From Thiotrichales bacterium (GTDB lineage: Bacteria; Pseudomonadota; Gammaproteobacteria; HK1): a stretch of DNA of 64,000 nt. Location of the stretch: contig JAPOSC010000064.1 of assembly GCA_026709935.1 (NCBI GenBank), positions 24,761-88,760 of the forward strand, read 5' to 3'. Positions 42,204 to 51,735 of this stretch are shown here, piece by piece. The stretch's first letter is position 1; every line of letters begins with the position of its first letter. The position numbers were made by a program, and so were the translations under genes. The notes beneath the pieces are model-generated. The model was not told the origin of the DNA. It did no database searches and saw only the letters and a list, made by a program, of their open reading frames with translations.

Positions 42204-43435
42204 CACCCGGTCCCAGAGCGATGTCCAGAGCCTTCACGATCCTCGCGGCCAACACCCGGGAGGCCGCCGACAGCCTGCGCCGGGCGAGGTTGCGCACGGT
42301 GCTCGGCCTCGTCGGCATCATGATCGGCATTTCGTCGGTGATCACGATGGTCTCGCTCGGCGAGATCGTCAAGGCGCAGGCCCGCAAGGAGTTCGAGGCC
42401 CTGGGCACCGACATCCTGGTGGTGCGCAAGTCGTTCGAGGTCTCAAGCCCCGAGCAGCGAGCGGCCGTCGTCGAGCGGGAGGATGCGGTGGCGCTGGCGC
42501 CGGAGGTGGCGTCGATCGCCGAGGCGGCGCCCCGGATCTCCGGGCACGGTGCGTTCCGTCATGCGGGCCGCGAAGTCGGACATGGCGCCATCCAGGGCGT
42601 CACCGAGTCGTTCGTGAGCGTGAACCGGCTGTCGGTGCGGACCGGGCGGTTCATCTCGGATCTCGACATCAACCGGACCTGGTGCGTCGTCGGCGCCGAC
42701 ATCGCAGCCGCAATGCGCGAGGCCGGCACGGACCAGCCGGTGGGGACCCTCATCGAGGCCGAAGAGCAACTGCTCACGGTCGTGGGAGTGCTGGAGCCTC
42801 ACCAGGAGAGCTACGCGCTGCCGGTCCAGGTGGAGGCGAACAACGCCGTGTTCGTGCCCATCACTACCGCGGCGCGGATCGTCAACAATCCGGAGATCGA
42901 CGTGATCGTCGCCCGCTCGCGCGCCGGCGTCCACCACGAGACGGTGGCGGCGGACGTGCGGGCGTTCTTTCAGGCCCGGGCGCCCCATCTCCCCCTCGAC
43001 GTGGTCACCGCGAAGGAGCTGATCGCCCGGATGGAGTCGCAGATGCGGCTTCTCACCCTGCTGCTGGCCGCGGTGGGCAGCATCGCGCTGATCGTCGGCG
43101 GGATCGGAATCATGAACATCATGCTGGTGTCGGTGGCGGAGCGGCGCCGCGAGATCGCCATCCGTCGGGCGCTCGGGGCGAGGCAGCGCGACATCCGCAG
43201 CCAGTTCCTCATCGAATCGGTCATCCTGACGATGACCGGCGGTGTGCTCGGAGTACTCCTCGGCCTGGTGGCGACCTGGACGGTGTGCCGGTTCACGCAG
43301 TGGGAGTTCCTCATCTCCGGGCTGTCGGTGGCGAGCGGGCTCGGTACCGCGACGGCGGTCGGCCTGTTCTTCGGGTTCCAGCCGGCGCACCAGGCATCAC
43401 GGCTCGACCCCATCGTGGGGCTTCAGGGAGAGTGA
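42200..43435 (+). CDS. MacB-type ABC transporter permease (FtsX family)
   Basis: This 411-residue permease has four transmembrane helices: one near the N terminus (VLGLVGIMIGISSVITMV) and three after the periplasmic domain, with RLLTLLLAAVGSIALIVGGIGIMNIMLVSV and RREIAIRRALGARQRDI, the FtsX-domain hallmark. Residues about 60-270 form the MacB periplasmic core. It works with the upstream ATPase, PAS-adaptor and TolC-like channel as a mechanotransmission efflux complex. It is translationally coupled to the ATPase gene through ATGA. Confidence 0.92.
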   Translation: MTPGPRAMSRAFTILAANTREAADSLRRARLRTVLGLVGIMIGISSVITMVSLGEIVKAQARKEFEALGTDILVVRKSFEVSSPEQRAAVVEREDAVALAPEVASIAEAAPRISGHGAFRHAGREVGHGAIQGVTESFVSVNRLSVRTGRFISDLDINRTWCVVGADIAAAMREAGTDQPVGTLIEAEEQLLTVVGVLEPHQESYALPVQVEANNAVFVPITTAARIVNNPEIDVIVARSRAGVHHETVAADVRAFFQARAPHLPLDVVTAKELIARMESQMRLLTLLLAAVGSIALIVGGIGIMNIMLVSVAERRREIAIRRALGARQRDIRSQFLIESVILTMTGGVLGVLLGLVATWTVCRFTQWEFLISGLSVASGLGTATAVGLFFGFQPAHQASRLDPIVGLQGE

Positions 43436-43457
43436 GGCGGAGGCGACGGACGCCCGG

Positions 43458-44624
43458 ATGGCCGACTCGCTCGCCGTGACCACGCGGAATCCGCACCGAC
43501 GACAGCTTGTCATCGCCACCGTCGCCCTGGCGACCGCGAGCTTCAGTCACGGGCTCACGATGCCGCTGCTCTCGCTGGTGCTCGACCGTCAGGGGGTCGA
43601 CGAGACCCTCATCGGGCTCAACACCGGCGCCTATTTCATCGCCGTCTTCGCGGTGGCCCCGGTCGCCTCTCGGTTGCTCCGCGCCCGCGGCCCCGCCCTG
43701 CTGATGCTGGCGTCGATTCTGGCGACGGCGGCGCTTCTCGCACTGCTGCGCGCCTTCCCCGACGTGTGGCTCTGGTTTCCGCTGCGGTTCGCCCTCGGGA
43801 TGGCGTCGAGCTTCCTGTGGATCGCGGGCGAAGCGTGGGTGAACCACGCGGCGGCCGAAACCCACCGGGGCCGCATCATCGCGATCTTCGGCGTGGTGGT
43901 CTCCGCCGGCTTCGCCATGGGCCCGGCGATCCTGTCGATGACCGGCACCGCCGGCTGGACGCCGTTCCTCGTCACCATCGCCCTGCTGCTGGTGGCGGCG
44001 GCGGTGCTTGCGGGCGCCCTCGGCGCGTCTCCGAAGCTCACGGGGACCACCGAGCCGCTCGCGCGCTACGTGCTGCTCGCGCCGGTGGCGATGTTCGGCT
44101 ACTTCGTGTTCGCGGCCGGCGACACCCTGTTGCTGACCTTCCTGCCGCTCTATGCGGTGGGGGCCGGTCTCGCCGAGGCCGACGCGATCCGGCTGATCAC
44201 CGTTCTGGCCATCGGCGGCATGGCCCTGCAGTACCCGATCGGATGGCTCGCGGACCGGGTGGACAACTACGCCGTCGTCGCCGTTCTGGGGGTTCTTCTG
44301 CTCGCGGGCTCGGCGGCGCTCCCGTGGGCACTTCCGCTCCCCGCGGTCGGCATCGTGTTCATGTTCCTCTACGGCGGCGCGCTCGGCGCGCTCTACACGA
44401 TGTCGCTGGTGCTGCTCGGCCGGCGGTTCAAGGGGGCGGCTCTGAGCGCCTCGTCCGCGATGCTCGCAGTCATGTTCTGCGCCGGCGCCTTCATCTGGCC
44501 GTCCGTCGGCGGCGCGGCCATGGAGCGGTTCGGCGCGGAGGCGATGCCCGTCACCCTGATCGTCGCCTATGCCCTGTTCCTGGCGGTCGTGGTGGGGGCC
44601 TGGCGGCGCGGTTCGTCGTCGTGA
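43458..44624 (+). CDS. MFS transporter
   Basis: This 388-residue major facilitator has twelve hydrophobic helices, starting RQLVIATVALATASFSHGLTMPLLS. The loop between helices 2 and 3 reads APVASRLLRARGP, and the second half contains GWLADRVDNYAVV, the equivalent of the MFS motif. It resembles the YcaD-like sugar/drug group. ATG at 43458 is chosen over the longer frame because upstream residues lie inside the permease gene. It follows MacB permease by 22 bases, so it may be part of the same efflux operon. The substrate is unknown. Confidence 0.86.
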   Translation: MADSLAVTTRNPHRRQLVIATVALATASFSHGLTMPLLSLVLDRQGVDETLIGLNTGAYFIAVFAVAPVASRLLRARGPALLMLASILATAALLALLRAFPDVWLWFPLRFALGMASSFLWIAGEAWVNHAAAETHRGRIIAIFGVVVSAGFAMGPAILSMTGTAGWTPFLVTIALLLVAAAVLAGALGASPKLTGTTEPLARYVLLAPVAMFGYFVFAAGDTLLLTFLPLYAVGAGLAEADAIRLITVLAIGGMALQYPIGWLADRVDNYAVVAVLGVLLLAGSAALPWALPLPAVGIVFMFLYGGALGALYTMSLVLLGRRFKGAALSASSAMLAVMFCAGAFIWPSVGGAAMERFGAEAMPVTLIVAYALFLAVVVGAWRRGSSS

Positions 44625-44789
44625 CGAGACGGACCGCCCCGGCACCTCGCACATCACGGCCCGCCACGCCTCTTCCTCTCCGCCCTCCTTCTCCCCATCG
44701 GCCGCACCGCCCCCCGTCTCGTCCAACACGCCCCGTCCGACGACAACGCGGACCGGCGTCGTCACGCGTACAATTCAGGGACCGCCTCC

Positions 44790-44836
44790 AGCCCGGAATT
44801 TTCACCGATTCGCCGTGAATCGATGAAATTCCGGTT
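44790..44836. repeat. Dispersed intergenic element, hairpin form (before ruvX)
   Basis: CCGGAATTTTCAC and CGATTC on the left pair with GAATCG and TGAAATTCCGG on the right around GCCGT, with one bulged base, making a stem of about 17 pairs at 44792-44834. The left end (AGCCCGGAATTTTCACCGAT) matches the other copies, and a GGCGAGGGCGCG block follows. Confidence 0.65.
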
Positions 44837-44852
44837 CAGGGGCGAGGGCGCG

Positions 44853-45284
44853 ATGGAGACGATCGAGGCAATGGACGAGACAGCGACGCTGATCGCGTTC
44901 GACTTCGGCGAGAAGCGGATCGGCACCGCCATCGGGCAGACCGTGACCCGCACCGCCACCCCACTCGAGTCCATTCCGGTGCGGCGGTCACGGCCGGACT
45001 GGAACGCCATCGACCGGCTCATCGGCGCCTGGAAGCCGGATGCGCTCGTGGTCGGACTGCCCCTCAATATGGACGGCACTTCCCAGTGGATCACCCAACG
45101 CGCGCGCCGATTCGCGAACCGGCTCCGGGCGCGTTCCGGGCTGCCGGTCCACCTCGCCGACGAGCGGCTCTCCACCCGCGAGGCATGGACCCGCCTCATC
45201 GAGAGCGGCTCGCGCCGCGTCGGCCCGGACCCGCTGGCGGCGCAGGTCATCCTGGAGGGGTGGTTCACCGAGCACGACGCCTGA
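44853..45284 (+). CDS. ruvX: RuvX/YqgF RNase H-like nuclease
   Basis: This is the YqgF family protein implicated in 5'-end 16S pre-rRNA processing and earlier proposed as a Holliday-junction resolvase. About 143 residues. The motifs are LIAFDFGEKRIGTAIG (first catalytic Asp), DALVVGLPLNMDGT, LADERLSTREA (Glu) and a late DPLAAQVILEGWF (Asp). Possible starts are ATG 44823, 44853 and 44871; 44853 has GAGG five bases away and gives a normal length. The first ATG lies inside the repeat hairpin. In other gammaproteobacteria it follows yqgE, which is absent here. Confidence 0.92.
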   Translation: METIEAMDETATLIAFDFGEKRIGTAIGQTVTRTATPLESIPVRRSRPDWNAIDRLIGAWKPDALVVGLPLNMDGTSQWITQRARRFANRLRARSGLPVHLADERLSTREAWTRLIESGSRRVGPDPLAAQVILEGWFTEHDA

Positions 45285-45392
45285 GCCGGACCGAGCAGCC
45301 CGATGCACCGCTCCACAACGGAGCGGGAAGAAAGACGATCCCGTAGAATCCGCAACATCCTGTGGCACTGTCGGAATACCGAGGATGCATCC

Positions 45393-45653
45393 ATGGAAGG
45401 CGACTCTGGAGAGAGAGAACGACTGCATCGGTTGATCGACACCCTGCCGGCGGGCGAACTTCGGATGTTCGAGCGCTGCTTCGAGCTGATCTCCGAATGC
45501 GGTGATCCGTTCGTGCATGCTCTCGTGAATGCTCCCGAGGCCGCCGCTCCATCGAGCGACGAAGACCACGAAGCGCTTGAAGAAGGACGCCGGGCTCTGG
45601 AGGCGGGTGACTGCGTTTCCGACCGTGAGTTGCGCGCCGAACTCGGAATATGA
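45393..45653 (+). CDS. Putative antitoxin partner of RelE/ParE toxin
   Basis: This 86-residue acidic protein has no motif I can name. It is largely helical (ERLHRLIDTLPAGELRMFERCFEL) and ends DEDHEALEEGRRALEAGDC, similar to antitoxins that pair with ParE/RelE toxins. ATG at 45393 has GAGG eight bases upstream. The TGA overlaps the toxin ATG (ATGA), the arrangement expected of a toxin-antitoxin operon. The identification rests mostly on the gene that follows. Confidence 0.72.
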   Translation: MEGDSGERERLHRLIDTLPAGELRMFERCFELISECGDPFVHALVNAPEAAAPSSDEDHEALEEGRRALEAGDCVSDRELRAELGI

Positions 45654-45904
45654 AGTGGATCCTGATATGGACTCGCCCGGCGCTCAAGGACATGAAGAAG
45701 CTCGACCCGAGACTCGCGCGCCGGATTCGAGAGGGCATGGTGGACTTGGCTGAGAGCGGCGGTGGGAATGTCGTAAAGCTCAAGGGCACAAGCCCGCCGG
45801 AGTGGCGACTACGGGTAGGCGACCACCGGGTATTCTTCCAGTTTCAGGGCGATGCGCAGGAGATCCGGATACTGCGCGTCCGGCGACGCGACCGGGCATA
45901 CTGA
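45650..45904 (+). CDS. RelE/ParE-family toxin
   Basis: This 84-residue basic protein has the compact RelE/ParE fold pattern: WTRPALKDMKKLDPRLARRIREGM is the two-helix start, and KLKGTSPPEWRLRVGDHRVFFQF is the core strands with the conserved L-R-V-G-D-x-R-V-x-F. The late RRRDRAY tail has basic residues that RelE-like mRNases place near the ribosome-bound mRNA. It could be an mRNA interferase (RelE) or a gyrase poison (ParE); sequence alone does not decide. It overlaps the antitoxin gene by four bases. Confidence 0.87.
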   Translation: MKWILIWTRPALKDMKKLDPRLARRIREGMVDLAESGGGNVVKLKGTSPPEWRLRVGDHRVFFQFQGDAQEIRILRVRRRDRAY

Positions 45905-45945
45905 AAAGACGGCGCGCGCGCCTCTTCCCGCAGTCGGTTCCTACC

Positions 45946-48495
45946 ATGACCTCGACGCTGTTCACCCTCTACGAACGACTGGTGCTCAGGCGCCCCGCGT
46001 GGGTTCTGGTGGTGATGCTTGCGGTGCTCGTGTTCTTCGCCTGGCAGGCGCGCCACTTCGAGCTCGACGCCTCGGCCGATTCCCTGCTGCTGGAGGACGA
46101 CCGCGACCTGCGGACCCTGCGCGCGCTGCAGGCGCGCTACGCCTCGCAGGACCTGCTCATCGTCACCTTCTCGCCGGGGGGCGACGTCTTCGAGGCGTCC
46201 TCCCTGGCCCGGCTTCGCACCCTGCGCGATCGACTGCGTGACGCACCCGGCGTCGAATCGGTCACCAGCATCCTCGACGTGCCGCTCCTCGACAACGTCG
46301 AGGACGCCTCGCTGGCCGCGGTCGCCGACAACCTCCGCACCCTCGACGATCCGGAGACCGACCGCGACCGGGCCCGGACGGAGCTGCTCGCGAGCCCGGT
46401 GTTCTCCGAGGCCATCGTGAGCGCCGATGCGCGCACCACCGCGCTCCTGCTCACCATGCGGGACGACGAGACCTACCGCGCCCGACTCGGCCAGCGCAAC
46501 CGGCTGCTCGTCGCGCGCTACTCGGAAGACATCGACCCCGCCACCCGCGCCGAGGTGGAAGCGGAACTCGCGCGCATCGAACCGCTCTACGAATCCGCGA
46601 AGCGCCGCGCCACCGCGAGCCGGCGGGCCGAGATCGCAGCCATCCGGGATGTACTCGCGGAGCTGCGCGCCGACTCCGACCCGGGCACCCCCGGCGCCGG
46701 AGACACCGTGCATCTCGGCGGCGTGCCGATGATCGCGGACGACATGATCACCTTCGTGCGCAACGACCTCGTCGTGTTCGGGATCGGGGTAGCGATCTTC
46801 ATCGTGCTCGTGCTCGGCCTGATCTTCCGCGAGGTGCGATGGGTGGCGCTCCCGCTCGCGGGCTGCTTCTACGCCGGCCTGCTGATGATCGGGATGCTGG
46901 GCCTGGTGGGGTGGAAGGTCACCGTGATCTCGTCGAACTTCCTGGCCCTGATGCTCATCATCACCATCTCGATGAACATTCACCTCACGGTGCGCTACCG
47001 CCAGCTTCACCGCGACTTTCCCGACCTTTCGCACCACGACCTCGTCGCCACCACCGTGCGGCGCATGGTCTGGCCCTGCCTCTACACCGCGCTCACCACC
47101 ATCATCGGCTTCGGGTCGCTCGTGTTCAGCGGCATCAAGCCGGTCATCGACTTCGGGTGGATGATGAGCATCGGGCTCGGAGTCACCTTCGTCACCGCCT
47201 TCACTCTCTTCCCCGCCGTGGTGCTGCTGCTCGGACGCACTCCCGCACGCGGGCGACCGAGGGCGGGCGACACCCCCGGGCGGGACAACGGAGAGGCCGC
47301 GTTCACGCACGCAGTCACCCGAAGTCTCGCGCGCGCGGCCGAGCGGCGCGGAAGATGGGTACTGGCCACGGCCGGGGCGTTGCTCGTGATCTGTGCGCTC
47401 GGGGTCTCGCGGCTCACCGTGGAGAACAGCTTCGTCGACTACTTCAGCGAGGACACCGAGATCTACCGGGGGCTCGCGCTCATCGACCGGGAGCTCGGCG
47501 GCACCACCCCGCTGGAGGTCGTTCTCGACCTCGACGAGGACCGCATCTTCGACGACGAGCCGGCGCCGAAGCCCACCGAGTACGACGCGGAAGCCGAACG
47601 CGAAAAGGCCGCCTACTGGTTCACCGAGTTCAAGATCGAGCGCGTCAAGGAGGTTCACGACTGGCTCGCGAGCCAGCCGGAAGTCGGCAAGGTGCTCTCG
47701 CTCGCCTCGCTGGTGCGGGTGGGGGAGACACTCAACGACGGCGAGCCGCTCGACAGCCTGGAGCTCGCCCTGGTCTACCGGCGCGCGCCGGAGGACTTGA
47801 AGCGCAGCCTCATCGACCCCTACATCGACATCCTGTGGGACGAGGCGCGGATCTCGCTCCGCATCCGCGACACCCTGCCCGACCTGCACCGCAAGGAGCT
47901 GCTCGACCGGATCCACACCGGCCTGCGCGACGAGCTGGAACTCGGCCCGGACGACGTCACCGTGAGCGGACTGCTGGTGCTCTACAACAACATGCTCCAG
48001 AGTCTGTTCACGTCGCAGATCTCGACGCTGGGGGCGGTGCTTGCGGGGGTCGCGCTCATGCTGCTGCTGCTCTTCCGATCGACCACTCTCGCGGTACTCG
48101 GCATCGTGCCGAACCTGCTCGCGGCGGGGGCGGTGCTGGGGACGATGGGCCTCGCCGGAGTCCCGCTCGACTTCATGACCATCACTGTCGCCGCGGTGAC
48201 CATCGGCATCGCCGTGGACAACGCGATCCACTACATCTACCGCTTCCGCGAGGAGTTCGCGCACAGACGCGACTACATCGCGACCATGCACGTGTGCCAC
48301 GCCAACATCGGCCGGGCGGTGTTCTACACCTCGGCCACCATCATCTTCGGCTTCTCGATCCTCATGCTCTCGAACTTCCTGCCCACCATCTACTTCGGAC
48401 TGCTGACGGGGCTCGCGATGGCGATTGCGCTCCTCGCGGCGCTCACCCTCCTGCCGAAACTCATCCTGCTCACGAAGCCGTTCGGCACGGGGTGA
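45946..48495 (+). CDS. RND-superfamily exporter, MMPL/sterol-sensing type
   Basis: This 849-residue transporter has twelve predicted helices in two halves, each with one helix, a large periplasmic loop and five more helices. The first half loop holds a coiled stretch (about 150-260), and the second half has a loop with the DLDEDRIF region. The helix clusters (FGIGVAIFIVLVLGLIF; IDFGWMMSIGLGVTFVTAF; IGIAVDNAIHYIYRFREEF) follow the MMPL/SSD pattern, and Asp/Asn in the last one may take part in proton flow. Such proteins often export lipids or hydrophobic compounds. There is no adaptor gene next to it. ATG at 45946 lacks a clear ribosome-binding site. Confidence 0.87.
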   Translation: MTSTLFTLYERLVLRRPAWVLVVMLAVLVFFAWQARHFELDASADSLLLEDDRDLRTLRALQARYASQDLLIVTFSPGGDVFEASSLARLRTLRDRLRDAPGVESVTSILDVPLLDNVEDASLAAVADNLRTLDDPETDRDRARTELLASPVFSEAIVSADARTTALLLTMRDDETYRARLGQRNRLLVARYSEDIDPATRAEVEAELARIEPLYESAKRRATASRRAEIAAIRDVLAELRADSDPGTPGAGDTVHLGGVPMIADDMITFVRNDLVVFGIGVAIFIVLVLGLIFREVRWVALPLAGCFYAGLLMIGMLGLVGWKVTVISSNFLALMLIITISMNIHLTVRYRQLHRDFPDLSHHDLVATTVRRMVWPCLYTALTTIIGFGSLVFSGIKPVIDFGWMMSIGLGVTFVTAFTLFPAVVLLLGRTPARGRPRAGDTPGRDNGEAAFTHAVTRSLARAAERRGRWVLATAGALLVICALGVSRLTVENSFVDYFSEDTEIYRGLALIDRELGGTTPLEVVLDLDEDRIFDDEPAPKPTEYDAEAEREKAAYWFTEFKIERVKEVHDWLASQPEVGKVLSLASLVRVGETLNDGEPLDSLELALVYRRAPEDLKRSLIDPYIDILWDEARISLRIRDTLPDLHRKELLDRIHTGLRDELELGPDDVTVSGLLVLYNNMLQSLFTSQISTLGAVLAGVALMLLLLFRSTTLAVLGIVPNLLAAGAVLGTMGLAGVPLDFMTITVAAVTIGIAVDNAIHYIYRFREEFAHRRDYIATMHVCHANIGRAVFYTSATIIFGFSILMLSNFLPTIYFGLLTGLAMAIALLAALTLLPKLILLTKPFGTG

Positions 48496-48542
48496 CGGCC
48501 GACCCGCATTCCTCGTCTGTCAGATCCGGATCCGCAGCCACC

Positions 48543-49712
48543 TCATCGCGGCACCGCTCCCCGAAGCACCATGTAGCCGACGATTCCCGACATCAGCGAT
48601 CCGCACAGCACCCCGAGCCGGACCGCGTTCTGAAGCTCCGGACCGTCGAAGGCGAGGGTGCCGATGAACAGGCTCATCGTGAAGCCGATGCCGGCAAGCG
48701 CCCCGGCGCCGTAGACGTGTCGCCAGGTGACACCCTCCGGCAACCGGCACAGGCCGAGCACCACCCCCGCCCAGGTGAAGCCGAACACGCCGAGTTGCTT
48801 GCCCACGAACAGCCCGAGGGCGATGCCGAGCGGCAGGGGCGCGACAAGATCGGACAGCGACATCCCGCCCAGTTGGACTCCCGCGTTCGCAAACGCGAAC
48901 AACGGCATGACGAACAGGGTGACGAATCCGTACAGCGCATGTTCCGCACGCACCAGCGGCGGCTTCTGCGTGGCATCGCCCGTGCGCAGCGGCACGAACA
49001 GCGAGATCACCACCCCGGCAAGCGTGGCGTGCACGCCCGATTTCAGCACTGCCACCCACATGATCGTGCCCACGAGCACGTAGGGCAGGAGCCGCGTCAC
49101 CCCGGAGAGGTTGAGCGCAAGGAGCGCAACCGCGCCCACCGCTCCGATGGCGAGCGAAGCGATCGACAGGTCGGCGGAGTAGAACAGCGCAATGATGATG
49201 ATGGCGCCCAGGTCGTCGATGACCGCCAGCGCGAGCAGAAACACCTTCAGGGCCGGTGGCGCGCGCGTACCGAGCAACGCCAGCACGCCGACCGCGAATG
49301 CAATGTCCGTCGCGGCCGGAATCGCCCAGCCCCGCAGTGCCTGCGGATCATCGATGTTGATTGCGACGAAGACGAGCGCCGGCACCAGCATCCCTCCGAC
49401 GGCGGCCAGCACCGGGAGCACCGCCTGTCGCCACGAGGACAGGTTGCCTTCGAGAAGCTCGCGCTTGATCTCCAGCCCCACGAGGAAGAAGAACAGCGCC
49501 ATCAGTCCGTCGTTGATCCACAGCAGCAGCGGCTTCTCGATGGCGAGCGCTCCGACCTTGACCACGACCGGCACGGTCAGAAAGGCGTCGTAGAGCCAGG
49601 CCAAGGACGAGTTGTTCAGCACGAACGCGGCGGCCGCAGCACACATCAACAACACTCCGCCCGCGGCCTCATGCCTCAATGCGTTCGACAGGCGAAGGAT
49701 GAGAGTGGACAT
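48543..49712 (-). CDS. nhaA: Na+/H+ antiporter NhaA
   Basis: NhaA exchanges two protons for one sodium ion in the inner membrane, important for pH and salt tolerance. The 389-residue protein has about 12 helices and the key motif AVIDDLGAIIIIALFYS, the adjacent Asp pair that binds Na+. The N-terminal region KPLLLWINDGLMALFFFLVGLEIKREL is characteristic, as is PAATDIAFAVGVLALLG. ATG at 49712 is chosen because GGAGG lies seven bases upstream; a TTG six bases earlier is in frame. It is convergent with the RND exporter. Confidence 0.96.
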   Translation of the reverse strand: MSTLILRLSNALRHEAAGGVLLMCAAAAAFVLNNSSLAWLYDAFLTVPVVVKVGALAIEKPLLLWINDGLMALFFFLVGLEIKRELLEGNLSSWRQAVLPVLAAVGGMLVPALVFVAINIDDPQALRGWAIPAATDIAFAVGVLALLGTRAPPALKVFLLALAVIDDLGAIIIIALFYSADLSIASLAIGAVGAVALLALNLSGVTRLLPYVLVGTIMWVAVLKSGVHATLAGVVISLFVPLRTGDATQKPPLVRAEHALYGFVTLFVMPLFAFANAGVQLGGMSLSDLVAPLPLGIALGLFVGKQLGVFGFTWAGVVLGLCRLPEGVTWRHVYGAGALAGIGFTMSLFIGTLAFDGPELQNAVRLGVLCGSLMSGIVGYMVLRGAVPR

Positions 49713-49927
49713 GCACAAGCCTCCGATTCATGCGTCGGGTTCAGGGGTCGCGGCGCCAGGACAGCCTGATCCCCAGCGGCCGGGAATCAGGTTACCACCC
49801 CCGCCAGGTGCGGTTTCGACCGCAGAGGACGGGGCCTCTTCGGGCTCGATTTTCGGGGTTCGGCATACGTGATATCAAGCACGCCGGATCCCCGGTGGCG
49901 TGGGAACGGCGCTATCGCCACCGCCAT

Positions 49928-50025
49928 GGCCGTGTCGATGGCATCATTCCCGCTGAGCGGGAATGACGTTGTTGCCGCAACCCCGGCCGTGTCGATGGCA
50001 TCATTCCCGCCCGAGCGGGAATGAC
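49928..50025. repeat. Two direct copies of a 40-bp hairpin element
   Basis: Copies at 49928-49967 and 49985-50025 share GGCCGTGTCGATGGCA followed by a hairpin of TCATTCCCGC and GCGGGAATGA (49944-49966 and 50001-50024, loops TGA and CCGA). A weaker third relative may precede at about 49890. This palindrome type (CATTCCCGC/GCGGGAATG) is a common dispersed proteobacterial repeat. It fills part of the 461-base gap between nhaA and the PhoH-family gene; I see nothing else there except the likely divergent promoters. Confidence 0.85.
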
Positions 50026-50173
50026 AGTAGAAAGTGTCACACTTCGGGCGAATACGCCTCGCGGCTACACTGCTCATGTCCGCAAGGTGGAGAGCGGCCG
50101 GGGCCGGCTTGGCGGGATCCGCGCCAACCCCGGGATCGACTGGAATCGACCGGGACGACCGGCAGGAGGACCG

Positions 50174-51682
50174 ATGCCCGACCGCCACGACCATCCCACC
50201 CCTCCGGTGACCTTCATCCTGGATACGAGCGTCCTGATGCAGGACCCCACTGCCCTGTTCCGATTCCGGGAGCACGACGTGTACCTGCCCATGGTCGTGC
50301 TGGAGGAGCTGGACGCCGCGAAGAAAGGGACATCGGAGGCCGCGCGCAACGTGCGCGAGGTCAGCCGGATGCTCGACGAGATCATCCGGGACGCGGACGG
50401 CGTCGCCATCGGAGGCGGGATTGCGCTCCCCGGTCCGGGGGACGGGATCGGGAGCGGCCGCCTGTTGCTGCAGACCCGGGCCCATCCCGATCTGCTTCCG
50501 GATGCCCTCCCTGGCTCGAAGCCGGACAACGGGATCCTGAACGTCGCGCGGGCGCTGCATCGGGAGGGCGCGGATCGCCGAATCGTGGTCGTCTCGCGGG
50601 ACATCAACCTGCGCATCAAGGCCCGCGCGCTGGGCATCGATGCCGAGGACTACCGCGACGATGTCGTCCTCGACGATGTCTCGCTCCTCTACCCCGGGGT
50701 GTACCGGGTACCCGACGACTTCCGGGAAGGGCGGATCGACCCTTGCGACCTCGCGCAGGAGGACGGGCGGACGGATGAACGTCTTGCCACCTCCGGCGAG
50801 AAGGCGCAGGCAGGCGGCGGCCTCGGGCCGGAGGGCAGGCGGACGCACAATGGGCAGACAAACGACGGGCGGACGGACGACCCGTTCGACGAGGCACAAG
50901 CGGCCGAATGGTTCCCGAACCAGTGTCTGTACCCGGGCGGGCCGACGGGCGCCGGCGTGGTGGTACGCCGCGCCGAGGACGGAAAGACGGGGCTGGAACC
51001 CGTGCGCGACTACCGGGCCGGCGGCGACACCGTGTGGGGGGTCAGCGCCCGCAACATCGAGCAGAACTTTGCCCTGAACCTGCTCATGGATCCTGACGTC
51101 GACTTCGTCACCCTCATCGGCACCGCGGGCTCCGGCAAGACCCTGCTCGCGCTCGCCGCCGGGCTCGCCCAGACCCTGGACGACAAGCGCTACCGCGAGA
51201 TCGTGATGACCCGGGTCACGGTGCCCGTGGCCGACGACATCGGATTCCTGCCCGGCACCGAGGAGGAGAAGATGACTCCCTGGATGGGGGCGCTCGCGGA
51301 CAACCTGGAGGTCCTCGCCGACCTCGAGACCGGCTGCGGCTGGGAGCGGGCGGCTACCGACGACCTGCTCCGCCACCGCATCCGGGTCCGCTCGCTCAAC
51401 TTCATGCGCGGGCGCACCTTCCTCAACCGCTACCTTGTCCTCGACGAGGCGCAGAACCTCACCCGCCACCAGATGAAGACCCTGATCACGCGGGCCGGAC
51501 CGGGGACCAAGATGGTGTGTCTCGGCAACGTGAGGCAGATCGACACCCCGTGGCTCTCCGAGACCACGTCGGGACTGACTCATGTCGTCGACCGGTTCAA
51601 GCACTGGCACCACAGCGGACACGTGACGCTGGTGCGCGGCGAACGATCACGGCTCGCGGACTTCGCGGCGGAGTGCATCTGA
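50174..51682 (+). CDS. PhoH-family protein with PIN domain
   Basis: This 502-residue protein joins a PIN-like RNase domain (about 10-160; VTFILDTSVLMQDPTALFRF starts with the catalytic Asp, and RIVVVSRDINLRIKARALG carries another) to a PhoH ATPase domain (about 290-495). The latter has LIGTAGSGKTLLALAAGLA (Walker A) and LVLDEAQNLTRHQMKTLITRAG (Walker B). It is the YlaK/PhoH2-like architecture proposed to act as an RNA helicase-nuclease. ATG at 50174 has AGGAGG just upstream; the frame extends to 50021 but begins inside the upstream repeat. The middle (about 200-245) is Asp/Gly-rich linker. Confidence 0.9.
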   Translation: MPDRHDHPTPPVTFILDTSVLMQDPTALFRFREHDVYLPMVVLEELDAAKKGTSEAARNVREVSRMLDEIIRDADGVAIGGGIALPGPGDGIGSGRLLLQTRAHPDLLPDALPGSKPDNGILNVARALHREGADRRIVVVSRDINLRIKARALGIDAEDYRDDVVLDDVSLLYPGVYRVPDDFREGRIDPCDLAQEDGRTDERLATSGEKAQAGGGLGPEGRRTHNGQTNDGRTDDPFDEAQAAEWFPNQCLYPGGPTGAGVVVRRAEDGKTGLEPVRDYRAGGDTVWGVSARNIEQNFALNLLMDPDVDFVTLIGTAGSGKTLLALAAGLAQTLDDKRYREIVMTRVTVPVADDIGFLPGTEEEKMTPWMGALADNLEVLADLETGCGWERAATDDLLRHRIRVRSLNFMRGRTFLNRYLVLDEAQNLTRHQMKTLITRAGPGTKMVCLGNVRQIDTPWLSETTSGLTHVVDRFKHWHHSGHVTLVRGERSRLADFAAECI

Positions 51683-51735
51683 TCCGCACTCCGCATTTTT
51701 CACCGAATCGAGCAACCACGCTCCGGGAGGGAGAC

